A stretch of DNA of 64,000 nucleotides from assembly GCF_013170825.1 (NCBI RefSeq), contig NZ_CP033365.1, forward strand, positions 5,902,001 through 5,966,000, read 5' to 3'. This DNA is from Mesorhizobium sp. NZP2298. Lineage in GTDB: Bacteria; Pseudomonadota; Alphaproteobacteria; Rhizobiales; Rhizobiaceae. The position numbers and the translations under genes are program-made. The notes beneath the pieces were generated by a model. It worked only from the letters and a program-made list of their open reading frames with translations. It had not been told where the DNA came from and made no database searches. The stretch's first letter is position 1; each line of letters starts with the position of its first letter. Below, piece after piece: positions 43,924 to 54,518 of the stretch.

Positions 43924-46900
43924 TCTCCGATCTCTTCATCCACCGCACAAGGCTCGCGATAGTCATCTCGATCCTCATTTCGATCGCCGGTGCGATCGCG
44001 GTGTTTTCCCTGCCGATACAGCAATATCCGCAGATTACGCCTCCGACGGTCACCGTTTCGGCTTCCTACCCGGGAGCAAGCGCGGAAGTGATCGCCGACG
44101 TGGTCGGCGGCCCCCTCGAGACGGCCATCAACGGCGTGGATCACATGATGTACATGTCGTCCACCAGCTCCAACGCCGGCCAGTACACGCTGTCGGTGAC
44201 CTTCGAAGTTGGAACCGATCCAGAGACGGCGCAGATCAACGTGCAGAACCGCGCCCAGCTGGCGATTTCGCGCCTGCCGGCGGCGGTCGCCCAGCAAGGG
44301 GTGTCCGTGCGTGCCCGCTCGCCGGATTTCGTTCTGGGCATCGCTTTCTATTCTCCGGACGACAGCCTCGATGCTCTGGCGATCACGAATTTCATCACCA
44401 CTACGGTCGCTGACGCGATATCGCGCGTGCCGGGCGTGGGTGAAGCTTCCGTTGCCGGGGCCTCGGAATACTCGATGCGGGTGTGGCTCAATCCGCAGCG
44501 CATGGACGCGCTCGGGTTGACGCCCGATGACGTTTCCGCCGCCATCCAACGACAGAACATCCAGGCCACGCTCGGGCAGGCCGGCGCGCCGCCGCAGGCA
44601 CAAGGCTCGGAACTGCAATACACGCTGGTCGCGCAGGGGCGACTGAGGAGCGCCGAGGACTTCGGCGACATCGTCGTGCGCACGGGCCCCTCGGGGGCCA
44701 AGGTCTACCTGCGCGACATAGCCCGGCTCGAACTTGGGGCGCTAAGCTACGCTTCGAGCGCCAGCTTCGCCGGGCACGCGTCGGCGATGATGCAGGTCAA
44801 TCAGTCTCCCGGTGCCAACGCCATCCAGACCGCAACGGCGGTCCGCGCCGAACTGGAGCGCCTTTCGTCGCGCTTCCCCAAAGGCATGCAGTATCACATC
44901 GTCTACGATGCGACCCGCTTCGTGAATGCCAGCATTTCGCTGACGACCAGAACCCTGCTTGAAGCATTCCTGATCGTGCTCGCGGTCACCTATGTGTTCC
45001 TGCAGGATTGGCGCGCCACATTCATCTCGGCACTTGCCATCCCCGTTTCCATGCTGGGCGCCGTGGCGGTGCTGTTTGCCGCCGGGTATTCGCTGAACAT
45101 GATTTCCCTTCTGGCATTGGTGCTGGCGATCGGCCTGGTGGTGGACGACGCCATCCTCGTCGTCGAAAACGTCAAGCATGTGCTGGAAGATTCGCCCGAC
45201 ATCGGGGTCGCCGACGCCGCGCGCAAGGCGATGCATCAGATCACCGGGCCGATCATTTCCACGACCCTGGTGCTGCTTGCCGTGGTGACGCCGACGGCGT
45301 TTCTCGGCGGCATAGGCGGCCAGCTCTACCGGCAGTTCGCTGTGACCTTGTCTTCGGCCCTGGTGATTTCCTCTTTCGTCGGCTTGACCCTGAGTCCCGC
45401 GCTGGCCGCACTGCTTCTGCGGCGCGATGTGGGCTATTTCAAACGTGGCCCGCTGGCCTGGTTCACGGCATTCATGAACAAGACGCGCGACGGCTATGGA
45501 CGGCTCGTCGGGTTTCTGGTGGAGCGTTGGTACGTGCCGTTGGCGGGATTGCTTGCCTGTTTTGTCGCCGCCTATCTGATCTTCACCGCGTTACCGTCGA
45601 CTTTCCTGCCCGATGAGGACCAAGGGGCGCTGTTCGTCGACATCCAGTTGCCGAATGCCGCTTCGCTCGATCGAACGAAAGCCATCGTGGAGGATGTGCG
45701 CAAGATTCTCGCCGACACCGGCGGCGTGCAAGACGTCATAACGGTTGCGGGGTTCAGCATCCTTCAGTCGACGAGTTCGCCAAGCGGCGCAATGGCGGTA
45801 GCGGCGCTGAAGCCGTGGGATGAGCGCACGTCCAAGGAGCTGCAGCTTGCCGGTATCCTGCAGGCGCTGCGGATGAAGTTTTCCCAAATACCGGGCGCGA
45901 ACGTCGCCGTCTTCGCTCCGCCGGCGATTGCCGGCATCGGCTCGGTGGGTGGCCTGGACTTCCGCCTGCAGGCGTTGGAAGGACAGCCGCCGCAAGAGAT
46001 CGCCCAGGTCGTCGGCGCGCTGCTCGGCGCCTTCAATCACCTGCCGGAGCTCGGCGGCGCCGCCACCACCTTCAGCGCGAATGTCCCGCAGGTCTATGTC
46101 GACGTCGACAGGACGCGCGCCGAGGCGCTTGGGGTAAGCGTGTCGGACGTCTATTCCACCATCGGCGCGGCCTTCGGATCGCGCTATGTGAATGATTTCA
46201 CGCTCAATGGCCGCGTGTTCCAGGTCAATCTGCAGGCGGATGCCGATTTCCGCGCCCATGCGGAGGACATTTTCAAGCTGCACGTGCGCAGCCGGAACGG
46301 CACCATGGTGCCATTGAATAATCTGGCGTCGTTGACGACCATCCTGTCGCCGTTCGCCATTCAGCGTTACAATCTGTCGGTTGCCGCGCCGATAAACGCC
46401 ATTACAGCGCCTGGGAGCAGCAGCGGCGCCGCCATGGATGCCATGGAGAAGACGACCGCCCAGCTGTTGCCGAACGGCTATGGCTTCGAGTGGTCGGGAC
46501 TGTCGTTCCAGGAGCGCCGCGGCAGTGGCCAGGAGGGGCTGGTCTTCGCGCTGGCGTTCCTGTTTGCCTATCTCTTCCTTGTCGCTCAATATGAGAGCTG
46601 GTCGCTTCCGTTGGTCGTCATTCTTTCGCTCGGAGCCGCTCTCTTTGGCGCCGTGGCGGCGTTGAGGGCCTTCGGATTGCAGAACAGCCTCTACGTGCAG
46701 ATCGCTGTCGTGCTGCTGATCGGGCTGGCGGCGAAAAATGCCATCCTGATCGTCGAATTCGCCAAGGAGCGGCGCGCTGAAGGGCTAAGCATAATGCAGG
46801 CCGCGCGGACCGGGGCCGAGCAGCGCTTCAGGGCCGTCATGATGACAGCGGTCTCCTTCATTCTCGGAATCATTCCCCTTGTCGTATCGACAGGCGCTGG

Positions 46901-47078
46901 CGCAGGGGCGCGGAGGGCGGTTGGCGTTACAATCTTTGGAGGCATGATCGCAGCCACGACGATCGGCTTGTTGATCGTTCCCGGGATCTACTTTCTTGTC
47001 CAGGCAGCGACCGAACGCCTGTCACTGAGGGCGTCACGAGATCATGCTCAACAAAATTCGATCAACCCACGCCAGTGA
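43920..47078 (+). CDS. RND multidrug efflux transporter (HAE1/AcrB-type)
   Basis: A 1,052-residue inner-membrane pump with 12 membrane helices and two large periplasmic loops. N-terminal family marks include [20 protein letters not shown] and [10 protein letters not shown]. The proton relay is in [14 protein letters not shown], where two Asp lie in TM4, and the TM10/11 Lys and Thr are in [14 protein letters not shown]. The sequence is AcrB-like rather than metal-type (CusA). It is translationally coupled to its adaptor. Substrate cannot be inferred; no local TetR/MarR repressor is seen. Confidence 0.94.
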   Translation: MISDLFIHRTRLAIVISILISIAGAIAVFSLPIQQYPQITPPTVTVSASYPGASAEVIADVVGGPLETAINGVDHMMYMSSTSSNAGQYTLSVTFEVGTDPETAQINVQNRAQLAISRLPAAVAQQGVSVRARSPDFVLGIAFYSPDDSLDALAITNFITTTVADAISRVPGVGEASVAGASEYSMRVWLNPQRMDALGLTPDDVSAAIQRQNIQATLGQAGAPPQAQGSELQYTLVAQGRLRSAEDFGDIVVRTGPSGAKVYLRDIARLELGALSYASSASFAGHASAMMQVNQSPGANAIQTATAVRAELERLSSRFPKGMQYHIVYDATRFVNASISLTTRTLLEAFLIVLAVTYVFLQDWRATFISALAIPVSMLGAVAVLFAAGYSLNMISLLALVLAIGLVVDDAILVVENVKHVLEDSPDIGVADAARKAMHQITGPIISTTLVLLAVVTPTAFLGGIGGQLYRQFAVTLSSALVISSFVGLTLSPALAALLLRRDVGYFKRGPLAWFTAFMNKTRDGYGRLVGFLVERWYVPLAGLLACFVAAYLIFTALPSTFLPDEDQGALFVDIQLPNAASLDRTKAIVEDVRKILADTGGVQDVITVAGFSILQSTSSPSGAMAVAALKPWDERTSKELQLAGILQALRMKFSQIPGANVAVFAPPAIAGIGSVGGLDFRLQALEGQPPQEIAQVVGALLGAFNHLPELGGAATTFSANVPQVYVDVDRTRAEALGVSVSDVYSTIGAAFGSRYVNDFTLNGRVFQVNLQADADFRAHAEDIFKLHVRSRNGTMVPLNNLASLTTILSPFAIQRYNLSVAAPINAITAPGSSSGAAMDAMEKTTAQLLPNGYGFEWSGLSFQERRGSGQEGLVFALAFLFAYLFLVAQYESWSLPLVVILSLGAALFGAVAALRAFGLQNSLYVQIAVVLLIGLAAKNAILIVEFAKERRAEGLSIMQAARTGAEQRFRAVMMTAVSFILGIIPLVVSTGAGAGARRAVGVTIFGGMIAATTIGLLIVPGIYFLVQAATERLSLRASRDHAQQNSINPRQ

Positions 47079-47411
47079 ATGTGTCGGCCGACGATCTGCT
47101 GGAAGAACCAGCGCTAACGGTATGACGTGATCTACTTCACAACGGTTCAGGCTGTGGCCGCACAGGCCTGCCTAAATGTGCAAAACCACGCGCTGGGTTT
47201 CTTCGATCCGCTCCAGGCACAACAAGCGGACGTCCCGACCGTCAATTCGTAGCAGCCCTCCGTGCCCGAGTCTCTTTGCTGCAAGCATGGACAAATAGTC
47301 CAGATCCTTGGCCTGGCGTCCCTAAAGCACCAAGGCGCCTTGCCAGCTTGTTGACATCGCAGCGGCCTGTGAACTGATGGTTCTCACAATACTTTCGTGG
47401 CGAGAACGAAC
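47079..47411. other. Intergenic region after RND pump, with possible leftward gene fragment
   Basis: About 330 bases. On the minus strand a frame at 47172-47288 would encode 38 residues (MLAAKRLGHGGLL...), and it can be extended upstream only through a stop codon. This resembles the end of a decayed gene, but I recognise no family. Confidence 0.35.
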
Positions 47412-47717
47412 ATGTTCAGAAATTCCCTGGCGGCTCTGGCAGTCGCGATCAGCCTTACGGTGCCGACCGCGGTTCCCTCATTCGCGGAGGTGGCGGCGTT
47501 CAACATGCCGGTCGGCTCCAGCCTCAACAACGGCAGAGCGATCACGTGCGGCCAAGGTCAGAGGCTGCTCCAGAATCGTGGCTTCCGAGATGTCCGCCGC
47601 GTGAACTGCCGCGGGCCATTTTTCAAGTATCATACACGCCGTGCCGGCGGCCGATTTGAAGTGACGCTTAATTCCCGAACGGCTCGCGTCGTGGATATAC
47701 GCCGTGTCCGTTGGTGA
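47412..47717 (+). CDS. Small secreted hypothetical protein
   Basis: A 101-residue protein with a signal peptide (about 1-25, ending PSFAEVA). The mature part is basic with two cysteines (ITCGQGQRLL and VNCRGPFF) that may form a disulfide, and an Arg-rich end. It looks like the small exported proteins common in Rhizobiales, with no known function. The start at 47412 is set by the signal peptide. Confidence 0.65.
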   Translation: MFRNSLAALAVAISLTVPTAVPSFAEVAAFNMPVGSSLNNGRAITCGQGQRLLQNRGFRDVRRVNCRGPFFKYHTRRAGGRFEVTLNSRTARVVDIRRVRW

Positions 47718-47755
47718 GTGGCGTCGCATTCAAGGCAGTCGGGAAGCCATCGACA

Positions 47756-48298
47756 ATGACGAACCCGTCGACCGTTGAACAGCCAGCGCGATCCGCTTCC
47801 GCCAATTCGGCCATAGGAGTGGTGTTTATCCTTGCGGGTTTCTTCGTCCTGGCCGACGTGACCCTTGCCACCACCATAAGTACCCTTCTTCTTGGCGTCA
47901 TCGTCATATGCGCGGGGTTTGTTGAGATCGCCATGGCGGTATGGGCCGGAGGATGGCGCGGCTTTCTGTGGCAAACATTTCTGGGCATCCTGTATGTCAT
48001 TTTCGGTTGTGTGCTGATCGGCATACCCGCTCTTGGATCCGCGATCCTCACCTGGATTTTGGGGGTCGCGCTTTTGATTTCGGGGATTGGAAGAATATTG
48101 TTGGGAAACCGCTACTTGCGTAGCGGCAGGCGGCTGATGTTTGTTTCCGGCTTGTTCGGCCTGGCCGCGGGCCTCCTGATACTGCTTGGATGGCCCTCAA
48201 CCGGAATTTGGGTGATAGGGGCGCTTTTGGGTATCGACCTCGTAGCCCACGGACTCGGGTGGCTGGCGGCTGGGGGCCGGCCCGCGGTCTCGGCATAG
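47756..48298 (+). CDS. HdeD-like (DUF308) membrane protein 2
   Basis: A 180-residue protein with about six membrane helices (VVFILAGFFVLADVTLATTI; FLWQTFLGILYVIFGCVLIG). It is a paralogue of the gene at 42183. Start ATG 47756 is chosen by family length; an upstream GTG at 47711 lacks support. It lies alone between small secreted and hydrolase genes. Confidence 0.8.
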   Translation: MTNPSTVEQPARSASANSAIGVVFILAGFFVLADVTLATTISTLLLGVIVICAGFVEIAMAVWAGGWRGFLWQTFLGILYVIFGCVLIGIPALGSAILTWILGVALLISGIGRILLGNRYLRSGRRLMFVSGLFGLAAGLLILLGWPSTGIWVIGALLGIDLVAHGLGWLAAGGRPAVSA

Positions 48299-48503
48299 AG
48301 CGTGGTCTGATTTGGCACTCTTGCTGCCATGTGGTTTTTGCGATGGGGCGCCACGGCACGGCTGCTTGCGCGGTCTCTCCTGACGCGATAATGCGGCGTT
48401 GACTGTGAATTGATTTCGACGTTCCGAACTGTATCTTGAGATACTAGAGTGATCTCCGCCGAACACCTCCTCTATTCGACAAAGTAAAACTGGCAAAACA
48501 GGC

Positions 48504-50183
48504 ATGGTAGCATTCGTTGCAACGCGGCTATCTGCCGACCTCCTGATGAGGTTCTTGCGCTCGCTTTCCGCCGGAGGCGTTGTCCTAGGTACCCTGTTCT
48601 TCGTGGCCTCGCTAACGCCCACGCTCGTTCCCCGAACTTATGTGACACAGGGCATTCTCTCCGGCGCCTGCTTTGCAGCCGGATATGGGATCGGGGTCGC
48701 CTGGCGGTGGCTCTGGCGATATATGCAACTGCCGGAACCCAATGGTCGCGTCCAGAGATGGCTCAAGATCGCGTCGGCGCTGGTGTGCACCGTCATCGCC
48801 TTGTCATTCCTGTGGCGAACGACCGAGTGGCAGAACTCGATCCGCGGGCTGATGGGGCTCGAACCCGTGACCAGCGCCCACCCATTCGAAGTCTGCGTGA
48901 TCGCGGTCATCACCTTTGTCGCACTCATTGTGTTGGCTCGCCTCTTCAAGGCTGTCTTGCGCTTCACGTCGAACGCCGTCGGCCGCTTCGTGCCGCCGCG
49001 GATTTCGCAGGTGATCGGCTTCACCGTGAGCGTCCTATTGTTCTGGACGATCGCGAACGGCCTTCTCATCCGCACAGCGCTGCATGTTCTCGACTCGTCC
49101 TTTGCGGCGTTCGACGCGCTCATCGAACCCGACCGGGTGCGCCCAACCTCCCCGCTCAAGACAGGCAGCGCGGCCTCATTGGTCGCTTGGGAGATACTTG
49201 GACGAGCGGGCCGCGAATTCGTCGCGACCGGACCCAGCGCGGCCGAGATCCAGGCCTTTACCCAGGAGCCTGCGCTCGAGCCGATCAGGGTCTATGTCGG
49301 CCTGGGGGCAAGCGACACTGTCGAACAGCGCGCGAAGCTGGCCCTCGACGAGCTGATACGCGTTGGCGGTTTTGACCGCTCGGTGCTGATTGTCATCACG
49401 CCGACAGGGACCGGCTGGGTCGATCCCTCGGCGATGGATGCGGTTGAATACCTGCACAATGGCGACGTGGCGAGCGTCGCCTTGCAATACTCCTATCTAT
49501 CGAGCCCGCTGTCGCTGCTCGTACAGCCGGGCTATGGCGCGGAGGCGTCGAGGGCGCTGTTCGCTGCTGTCTACGGTTATTGGACGACCCTGCCGAAGGA
49601 CCACCGGCCGAAACTATATCTGCACGGACTAAGTCTTGGGGCGATGAATTCCGAACGTTCGGCTGAACTCTTCGAGATACTCGGCGATCCGATCCAAGGT
49701 GCCTTGTGGAGCGGTCCGCCTTTCGAAAGCAGGATTTGGCGGCGGGCCACCGATGCGCGAAACCCTGGGTCGCCTGCCTGGTTGCCGCGGTTCGGAGACG
49801 GCTCGGTTGTCCGCTTCATGAACCAGCATGGCGGGACGGTCGCGCCAGGTACACGATGGGGGCCCATGCGCATCGTGTACCTGCAGTATGCAAGCGATGC
49901 GATCACCTTCTTCGACTATCGGGATCTTTACCGGCGCCCCGACTGGATGAGCGCACCGCGCGGTCCCGATGTGTCACCGCAGTTGCGGTGGTATCCGGTG
50001 GTGACGATGCTGCAACTGGCACTCGATATGGGCATGGCAACCTCGACGCCGATGGGTTACGGGCATGTCTACGCGCCCGAGCACTATGTCGATGCCTGGC
50101 TTGCCGTGACTGATCCCAAGGGTTGGACCCCCGAGCGGATAGAACAGTTGAAACGACACCTCGCGCAGCGCAGTGGAAGATAG
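48504..50183 (+). CDS. Membrane alpha/beta-hydrolase of the Abhydrolase_9 type
   Basis: A 559-residue protein. The N-terminal 200 residues hold several membrane helices (GGVVLGTLFFVASLTPTLVP and others). The C-terminal half has an alpha/beta-hydrolase fold with the nucleophile elbow GLSLGAMNSE and later Asp and His motifs (YLQYASDAITFF; YGHVYAPEHYVDAW). This fits the membrane-embedded Abhydrolase_9 family, with no known physiological substrate. It may act on lipids or wax-like esters in the membrane. Confidence 0.8.
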   Translation: MVAFVATRLSADLLMRFLRSLSAGGVVLGTLFFVASLTPTLVPRTYVTQGILSGACFAAGYGIGVAWRWLWRYMQLPEPNGRVQRWLKIASALVCTVIALSFLWRTTEWQNSIRGLMGLEPVTSAHPFEVCVIAVITFVALIVLARLFKAVLRFTSNAVGRFVPPRISQVIGFTVSVLLFWTIANGLLIRTALHVLDSSFAAFDALIEPDRVRPTSPLKTGSAASLVAWEILGRAGREFVATGPSAAEIQAFTQEPALEPIRVYVGLGASDTVEQRAKLALDELIRVGGFDRSVLIVITPTGTGWVDPSAMDAVEYLHNGDVASVALQYSYLSSPLSLLVQPGYGAEASRALFAAVYGYWTTLPKDHRPKLYLHGLSLGAMNSERSAELFEILGDPIQGALWSGPPFESRIWRRATDARNPGSPAWLPRFGDGSVVRFMNQHGGTVAPGTRWGPMRIVYLQYASDAITFFDYRDLYRRPDWMSAPRGPDVSPQLRWYPVVTMLQLALDMGMATSTPMGYGHVYAPEHYVDAWLAVTDPKGWTPERIEQLKRHLAQRSGR

Positions 50184-50390
50184 CCGCACCCGGTGCAGCG
50201 GAGCGCCCCGCAACCGCGTCCAAAACGCTCATCAGACATACCTTGCGAAAAGCCGCCCAACGGGGAAATCGCCGAGCCCGATGTAAAAATGGGACTGACG
50301 GCACAGTGCCTGGATTTACGGCTCAATCCTTCGGCGTCTCGGCTGTGTAAGAAACCTCGACTGCGTAGAGTCTCACCCTAGGGGGTTCAT

Positions 50391-50912
50391 ATGTCCGACT
50401 TGATTGTCATCGTATATCCGACCGAGACCAAGGCTGAAGAAGTGCGCCAGCTCCTTCTGACATTGCAGAAGGAATACATCATCAAGCTGGGTGACGCGGT
50501 TATCGCGACCAAAACCGAAGCAGGCACGATCAAGCTCAACCAGTTGATGAATACCACTGCCACGGGCGCGATCTCCGGCAGCTTCTGGGGAATGCTCGTC
50601 GGTCTCCTCTTCCTGAATCCGCTGGTCGGCCTTGCCGTCGGCGCTGCATCCGGGGCCCTTGGCGGTGCCCTGACCGATGTTGGCATCAACGACGCGTTCA
50701 TGCGCGATCTGTCGACCAGCATCCAGCCCGGCAACGCCGCGCTTTTCGTCCTCGTCCAGGAAATGACGGCAGACAAGGTGCTCAAGGAAATCCAGGGTTT
50801 CGGTGGGGTGGTGCTCAAGACATCCCTGGACGAAACCAAGGAGCAAGTCCTGCGCGACGCACTTCAGCGTGCGTCGGCGGCGGCCGGACAGGAATCCGGC
50901 TCAAACACCTGA
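50391..50912 (+). CDS. DUF1269 family membrane-associated protein
   Basis: A 173-residue protein of the DUF1269 family: VIVYPTETKAEEVRQLL at the start, a glycine-rich hydrophobic hairpin in the middle (FWGMLVGLLFLNPLVGLAVG), and a C-terminal FVLVQEMTADKVL. Family members are often near stress or acid genes, with no known biochemistry. AGGGGG lies before the ATG. Confidence 0.78.
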   Translation: MSDLIVIVYPTETKAEEVRQLLLTLQKEYIIKLGDAVIATKTEAGTIKLNQLMNTTATGAISGSFWGMLVGLLFLNPLVGLAVGAASGALGGALTDVGINDAFMRDLSTSIQPGNAALFVLVQEMTADKVLKEIQGFGGVVLKTSLDETKEQVLRDALQRASAAAGQESGSNT

Positions 50913-50985
50913 TGGCCCGCAGCGTCGGAATTTTTCCAGGGTGCGGCCTCCGGCTTCCTTGCGTGTCGGGCCGCATCGATTTGAC

Positions 50986-51330
50986 ATGTCCGGTCCTGAA
51001 ATAGCGATCCTGCTTCTATTCGAGGCGGTTTGCGGAGCCGCCGGCGCCATGGCCGTGGCCCGGCTTTGGCGCGGGATCGGCTTTAAATGGAAATCCATCG
51101 CTGCCATCGGCGCGTTTGGGGGCTTGATTCTGACACTTCTTGCCACGCTGTTTCCAGGCCTGGCGCGCTTCGTCGGCTATATGGGAAGTGCTTTTGACGC
51201 CCTGTCACGTGGCTCCGGCGGGTTCACACTCGAAATGTTGATCGGTGTGGGTGTTGCCGGACTTTTGGGCGGCATCATTGCAATCTGCATTGCTCGGCTT
51301 GCCCGGGGCCCAAATCGTTCGCCTCGATAA
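50986..51330 (+). CDS. Small hypothetical membrane protein
   Basis: A 114-residue protein with three predicted membrane helices (IAILLLFEAVCGAAGAMAVA; GAFGGLILTLLATLF; GVGVAGLLGGIIAICIARLA). No family is recognised. It follows the DUF1269 gene by 73 bases and may be read with it. Confidence 0.6.
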   Translation: MSGPEIAILLLFEAVCGAAGAMAVARLWRGIGFKWKSIAAIGAFGGLILTLLATLFPGLARFVGYMGSAFDALSRGSGGFTLEMLIGVGVAGLLGGIIAICIARLARGPNRSPR

Positions 51331-51473
51331 AGCCGCGATACAGGAACTCGACGCTGATCGACGGTATTGGCCTCGTCGTATCGGCCCAATGGCATCGTCG
51401 GGCAATAGGCGAACCAGCCTGCGATTGCCGAATGGGACGCTTCTCCAACTGGCCGCGTGCCGAGTTGAGGTAC

Positions 51474-51512
51474 GACCGCTACGGAGCGGTCCAGCGATTG
51501 GCAGGATCGCTG
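51474..51512. repeat. Tandem hairpins in convergent gap
   Basis: Two perfect 7-bp stems sit back to back: GACCGCT-acgg-AGCGGTC (51474-51491) and CAGCGAT-n7-ATCGCTG (51492-51512). They lie between a rightward gene ending at 51330 and a leftward gene ending at 51563. A terminator or a small repeat element are both possible. Confidence 0.5.
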
Positions 51513-51562
51513 AACCACCCTAACTATTTGCTCTTGCGCAACCCCGAACGAAAAATCGCCGC

Positions 51563-51757
51563 TCAAGGTGTCCCGTTATTTCGACGGGCGATCTTCAGAA
51601 TCAAGAGAATGACGCCGATAATCAGAATAAGGCATCCGCCCAATAGGGTTGAGGTCGAACCATAGCGGTAACCAGATGCAAGAATGAGAAATCCCACAAC
51701 TAGAAAACCGATAGCGGTCAATTTGTTGACCAGCAGAGACCCTGAATTTGCAGCCAT
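51563..51757 (-). CDS. Small membrane protein
   Basis: A 64-residue protein starting at ATG 51757 with GGAGGTGA six bases upstream. Two membrane helices are visible (LTAIGFLVVGFLILASGY and LLGGCLILIIGVILLILKIA). It is not recognised. The base composition is AT-rich compared with the surrounding genes. Confidence 0.65.
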   Translation of the reverse strand: MAANSGSLLVNKLTAIGFLVVGFLILASGYRYGSTSTLLGGCLILIIGVILLILKIARRNNGTP

Positions 51758-51828
51758 AGTCACCTCCATAGAAACAAAGAAAGAAATTGAGCACTCGTCA
51801 TCCGCATTCCCGATCAGATCCTTTGAGC

Positions 51829-53010
51829 TTATCTCGACACATTGCCACCATTCGAAGCCGGCCGAGATTGTCCAGTGCTCAGTCCCTCCAGAATTCTGAC
51901 CGGCAGGTGGACCGCCAGGGCGGCATTTTCGAATACGGCCTGTCCCGCCTCCGAAACCTTGGCGTTGGCAGTTGCGTCTTCGTCGGTTATCAGCCGGCGC
52001 AGGAGACGGTTGGAGCCCAGCAGTTTGATCAGCGTGCCCGAACTCGCGAACCCGCTGTGTCCGCCACCATCGACGTCGGAGATGTCGATCACCTGAACAT
52101 TTTTCTTCTGGAGAAGCGGAATATTGAAGCCGCTGCCGATCCTGTGGCCGCCGCCCGTCAGGCGCCTAGAGATATTCAATGCCCGGTCGCGACGCGAAAC
52201 GATGATGGTAAACGGCTGCGGAAGCACGGGAATATCATTGACCTGGCTGCTGAAGACATCCGGATCGATGTCCGGGGCGGCCAGCATGACGCCACGGATT
52301 CTCGGGAAAACGCGGCTCTCGCCTCTCAATGCCAAGGTCCGCAGCGCCTCCATCACGACATAGGCGCCCATTGAATGGCCAACGATGACGATCCCGCTCG
52401 CATTGGACCGCGCCGCGATTTCGATCGTTTCGGCAAGGCCGTTCCTGGCCAGCAGAGCGCTGTCTCGATCGAAGAGGTAACCGCTGAAGGATGCGGCGGA
52501 CGCCCACGAAAAATGCAGCGGCACGGAAGAAATATTGTAATCGTGAACGATCTGGGCGTTGCGAAACAAGCCCTCCGCAAAGTTGTTATTGTAGCCGTGA
52601 ACGAAGATCAAAATTTCCCGCTGTGATGGGGGGCGCTCCGCCAGTCGCGCGTTCAACAGGGACAGGAATGACTTTCTGTCGGCAATGCGGGTGAGATTGC
52701 GTGCCGAGAAATGGCGGGCCGGATCGGGGACATCAGATGAAGTCTCGACCGAACCGGGTCTATGGGCCGCCGGCACGAGAACGTTCACCTGCGAAAAATT
52801 CAACGCCAAAGAGCGATCACGAGAGTAAGGCGGTTCGGCAGTGGCGGACGCTGCACGCGTAGTGGCTACCAGAAAGGGGATCGTCGACAGGTACCGCGCA
52901 TCGGACTGAGTGGGAGAGGCAAGGCCAGTGGCGGCCCTTGGACCGGCGCAACCCTGCGGAAGCGCCGCCAACAAGATGACCGGAACGAGCCGTATCGCGG
53001 TTTTCTTCAT
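51829..53010 (-). CDS. Lipoprotein alpha/beta-hydrolase (DUF900-like esterase)
   Basis: A 393-residue protein with a lipoprotein signal (LPQGCAG, Cys near residue 22). The hydrolase region has IFVHGYNNNFAEG (oxyanion), the nucleophile motif GHSMGAYVVMEAL, an Asp after LAAPDIDPDVFSS, and a His in GGGHSG, as in the DUF900 family. Substrate unknown; the lipid anchor points to the envelope. The ATG 53010 fits the signal better than the ATG at 53031. Confidence 0.78.
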   Translation of the reverse strand: MKKTAIRLVPVILLAALPQGCAGPRAATGLASPTQSDARYLSTIPFLVATTRAASATAEPPYSRDRSLALNFSQVNVLVPAAHRPGSVETSSDVPDPARHFSARNLTRIADRKSFLSLLNARLAERPPSQREILIFVHGYNNNFAEGLFRNAQIVHDYNISSVPLHFSWASAASFSGYLFDRDSALLARNGLAETIEIAARSNASGIVIVGHSMGAYVVMEALRTLALRGESRVFPRIRGVMLAAPDIDPDVFSSQVNDIPVLPQPFTIIVSRRDRALNISRRLTGGGHRIGSGFNIPLLQKKNVQVIDISDVDGGGHSGFASSGTLIKLLGSNRLLRRLITDEDATANAKVSEAGQAVFENAALAVHLPVRILEGLSTGQSRPASNGGNVSR

Positions 53011-53213
53011 GCGGTTGACGGCACCGACCATGTGGCTGTCCCGTGACCCGTTTCAATTTGCGCGTGCGGCGATGACAGACTGGAAACACATAATAGCCGT
53101 GCCACTAGTGAAGGATGGAGCACTGAGTTCTTGATGAAGTCGTCATTGCCTATACCTTTCGCTGCGTAACCACCCAGGCCGCCCGGTGTTAGGGCTCTCC
53201 GCGCGAAGAGAGT

Positions 53214-53948
53214 CTATTTCCCCAGGCTTACGAGCGTCTGGCCGTCCTTGCCGAGAAGCCGCAATTGCCCTGTCGATGCGACCTCGAAGCGACGAACCGC
53301 TTCGAGGGCGGCCAGAAGATTGCGCTCCTGGTCCATGAGCGGTTGATCGCACATCATCATGGATGCGCCCGTCTCTGAAATCGTCAAACCTTCCCCGCTC
53401 ACGGTGAATTTGCCAAGAAATCGGTTGCACGAGCCATTCCCGTGGATGCTTCCGTCCTGATCGAAGGCAAGGTTGGGCTGGGATCCCGCGACAAGGGCCG
53501 ATCCGGCTATCATTTCGACAGGCCAATCCCCGCGGAGCAGGTCTGCCGGTTCGCCGGCGCACCCTGCCAACTTGCGGTCATCCACCGTCACGGTCGCGGT
53601 TTTCGGATATGGCATTCCCGTCATCGTGTCGGCGCATACCGCTTCCGCAATCGTCAGCGTGAAGTGTCGGCCATCAACAGTCGCGGTGTATACATCGGTA
53701 ACGTCCTGTGTTGTGGGCTGCGGCACCGGTTCAATCGTGAAGGTCTCTCCCTCCAGGGCACGAAAGGAAATCGCCTTGTCGGACACCACGACTTGCCAAC
53801 CGGGTTCGTTGCCGCGCGCCGTCAAGGTGGCAGCCTCGGCACTGTCTGCGACTGCAAGGCAGAAGGCCAAGAATGGCACGGCGATCCTGAAGGGGGAGCA
53901 CGATTTTCCGGACAGAATTGCTACCTCCCATGATCGCCAGCCGACCAT
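53214..53948 (-). CDS. Exported META-domain (HslJ-like) protein
   Basis: A 244-residue protein. A signal peptide is visible (PFRIAVPFLAFCLAVADSAE), although the ATG at 53948 adds about 20 residues before it. The middle (ARGNEPGWQVVVSDKAISF) matches the COG3650-type fold, and the C-terminal part (NGSCNRFLGKFTVSGEGLTI, MMMCDQPLMDQE) is a META domain. META proteins such as HslJ are linked to heat or novobiocin resistance. Translation start is uncertain. Confidence 0.75.
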   Translation of the reverse strand: MVGWRSWEVAILSGKSCSPFRIAVPFLAFCLAVADSAEAATLTARGNEPGWQVVVSDKAISFRALEGETFTIEPVPQPTTQDVTDVYTATVDGRHFTLTIAEAVCADTMTGMPYPKTATVTVDDRKLAGCAGEPADLLRGDWPVEMIAGSALVAGSQPNLAFDQDGSIHGNGSCNRFLGKFTVSGEGLTISETGASMMMCDQPLMDQERNLLAALEAVRRFEVASTGQLRLLGKDGQTLVSLGK

Positions 53949-54518
53949 ATTTTTCTGAGCGCGGGTCAGTACCAGCCGAATGACGGTCAAATCACCAACG
54001 GTTGTTCAAACCGAATGTCCCATGTCCGATTGAGAGTCCACGCTACCGGCTGGAGAACAAAGCCCGGAACTGAAAAAATGGACGGGATGCCTAGAGTTGG
54101 GATGGCCAGCGCACTCGCCGGATTTCCAGTGGGAAGAGCCTACCTCCGACATCTGCTCGCTCCCGGCGTCATCGGAGGCAGAAAACGACGACTGTCTGTG
54201 CGATGGTCTTCCCGGAGCCAACAACCTCAACGATCCGAAACATGACTTTGCGTCCTCTCTGTGAGCCACGAGAGGTCCAGTTGTTGCTTGATGAACCTCA
54301 TTCCGAAGTACAAGAAATAAACGTGGGATCCACGTTTGGGATTCACGGCATATTCCAAAAAAACGCAGTGCGGGCTTAGAGTTACTTCAATCCGATCTCA
54401 TCCGCGGCGGCAGGTTGACGATCCAATTTATTGTTGGTTTTCCTTTGCGGGAAATCAGCCTGTCGCGCAATGAACTGCCCAGATCATGGCAGCTCTCATG
54501 CGTGACAGGAGTTTTGTC
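53949..54518. other. Intergenic region upstream of AraC pair
   Basis: More than 500 bases between divergent genes. It includes an 8-bp inverted repeat at 54319-54337 but no RNA gene, mobile element or further coding sequence that I can support. Confidence 0.4.
54319..54337. promoter_or_regulatory. Inverted repeat upstream of AraC genes
   Basis: AAACGTGG and CCACGTTT form perfect arms with a three-base spacer, about 180 bases upstream of the AraC start. It is a candidate operator for this regulator or its neighbours. Confidence 0.45.

Noticed and set aside
48431..48444. GTATCT-TG-AGATAC inverted repeat upstream of the Abhydrolase_9 gene
   Set aside because: The arms are only six bases and no related site was seen nearby, so it may be chance.
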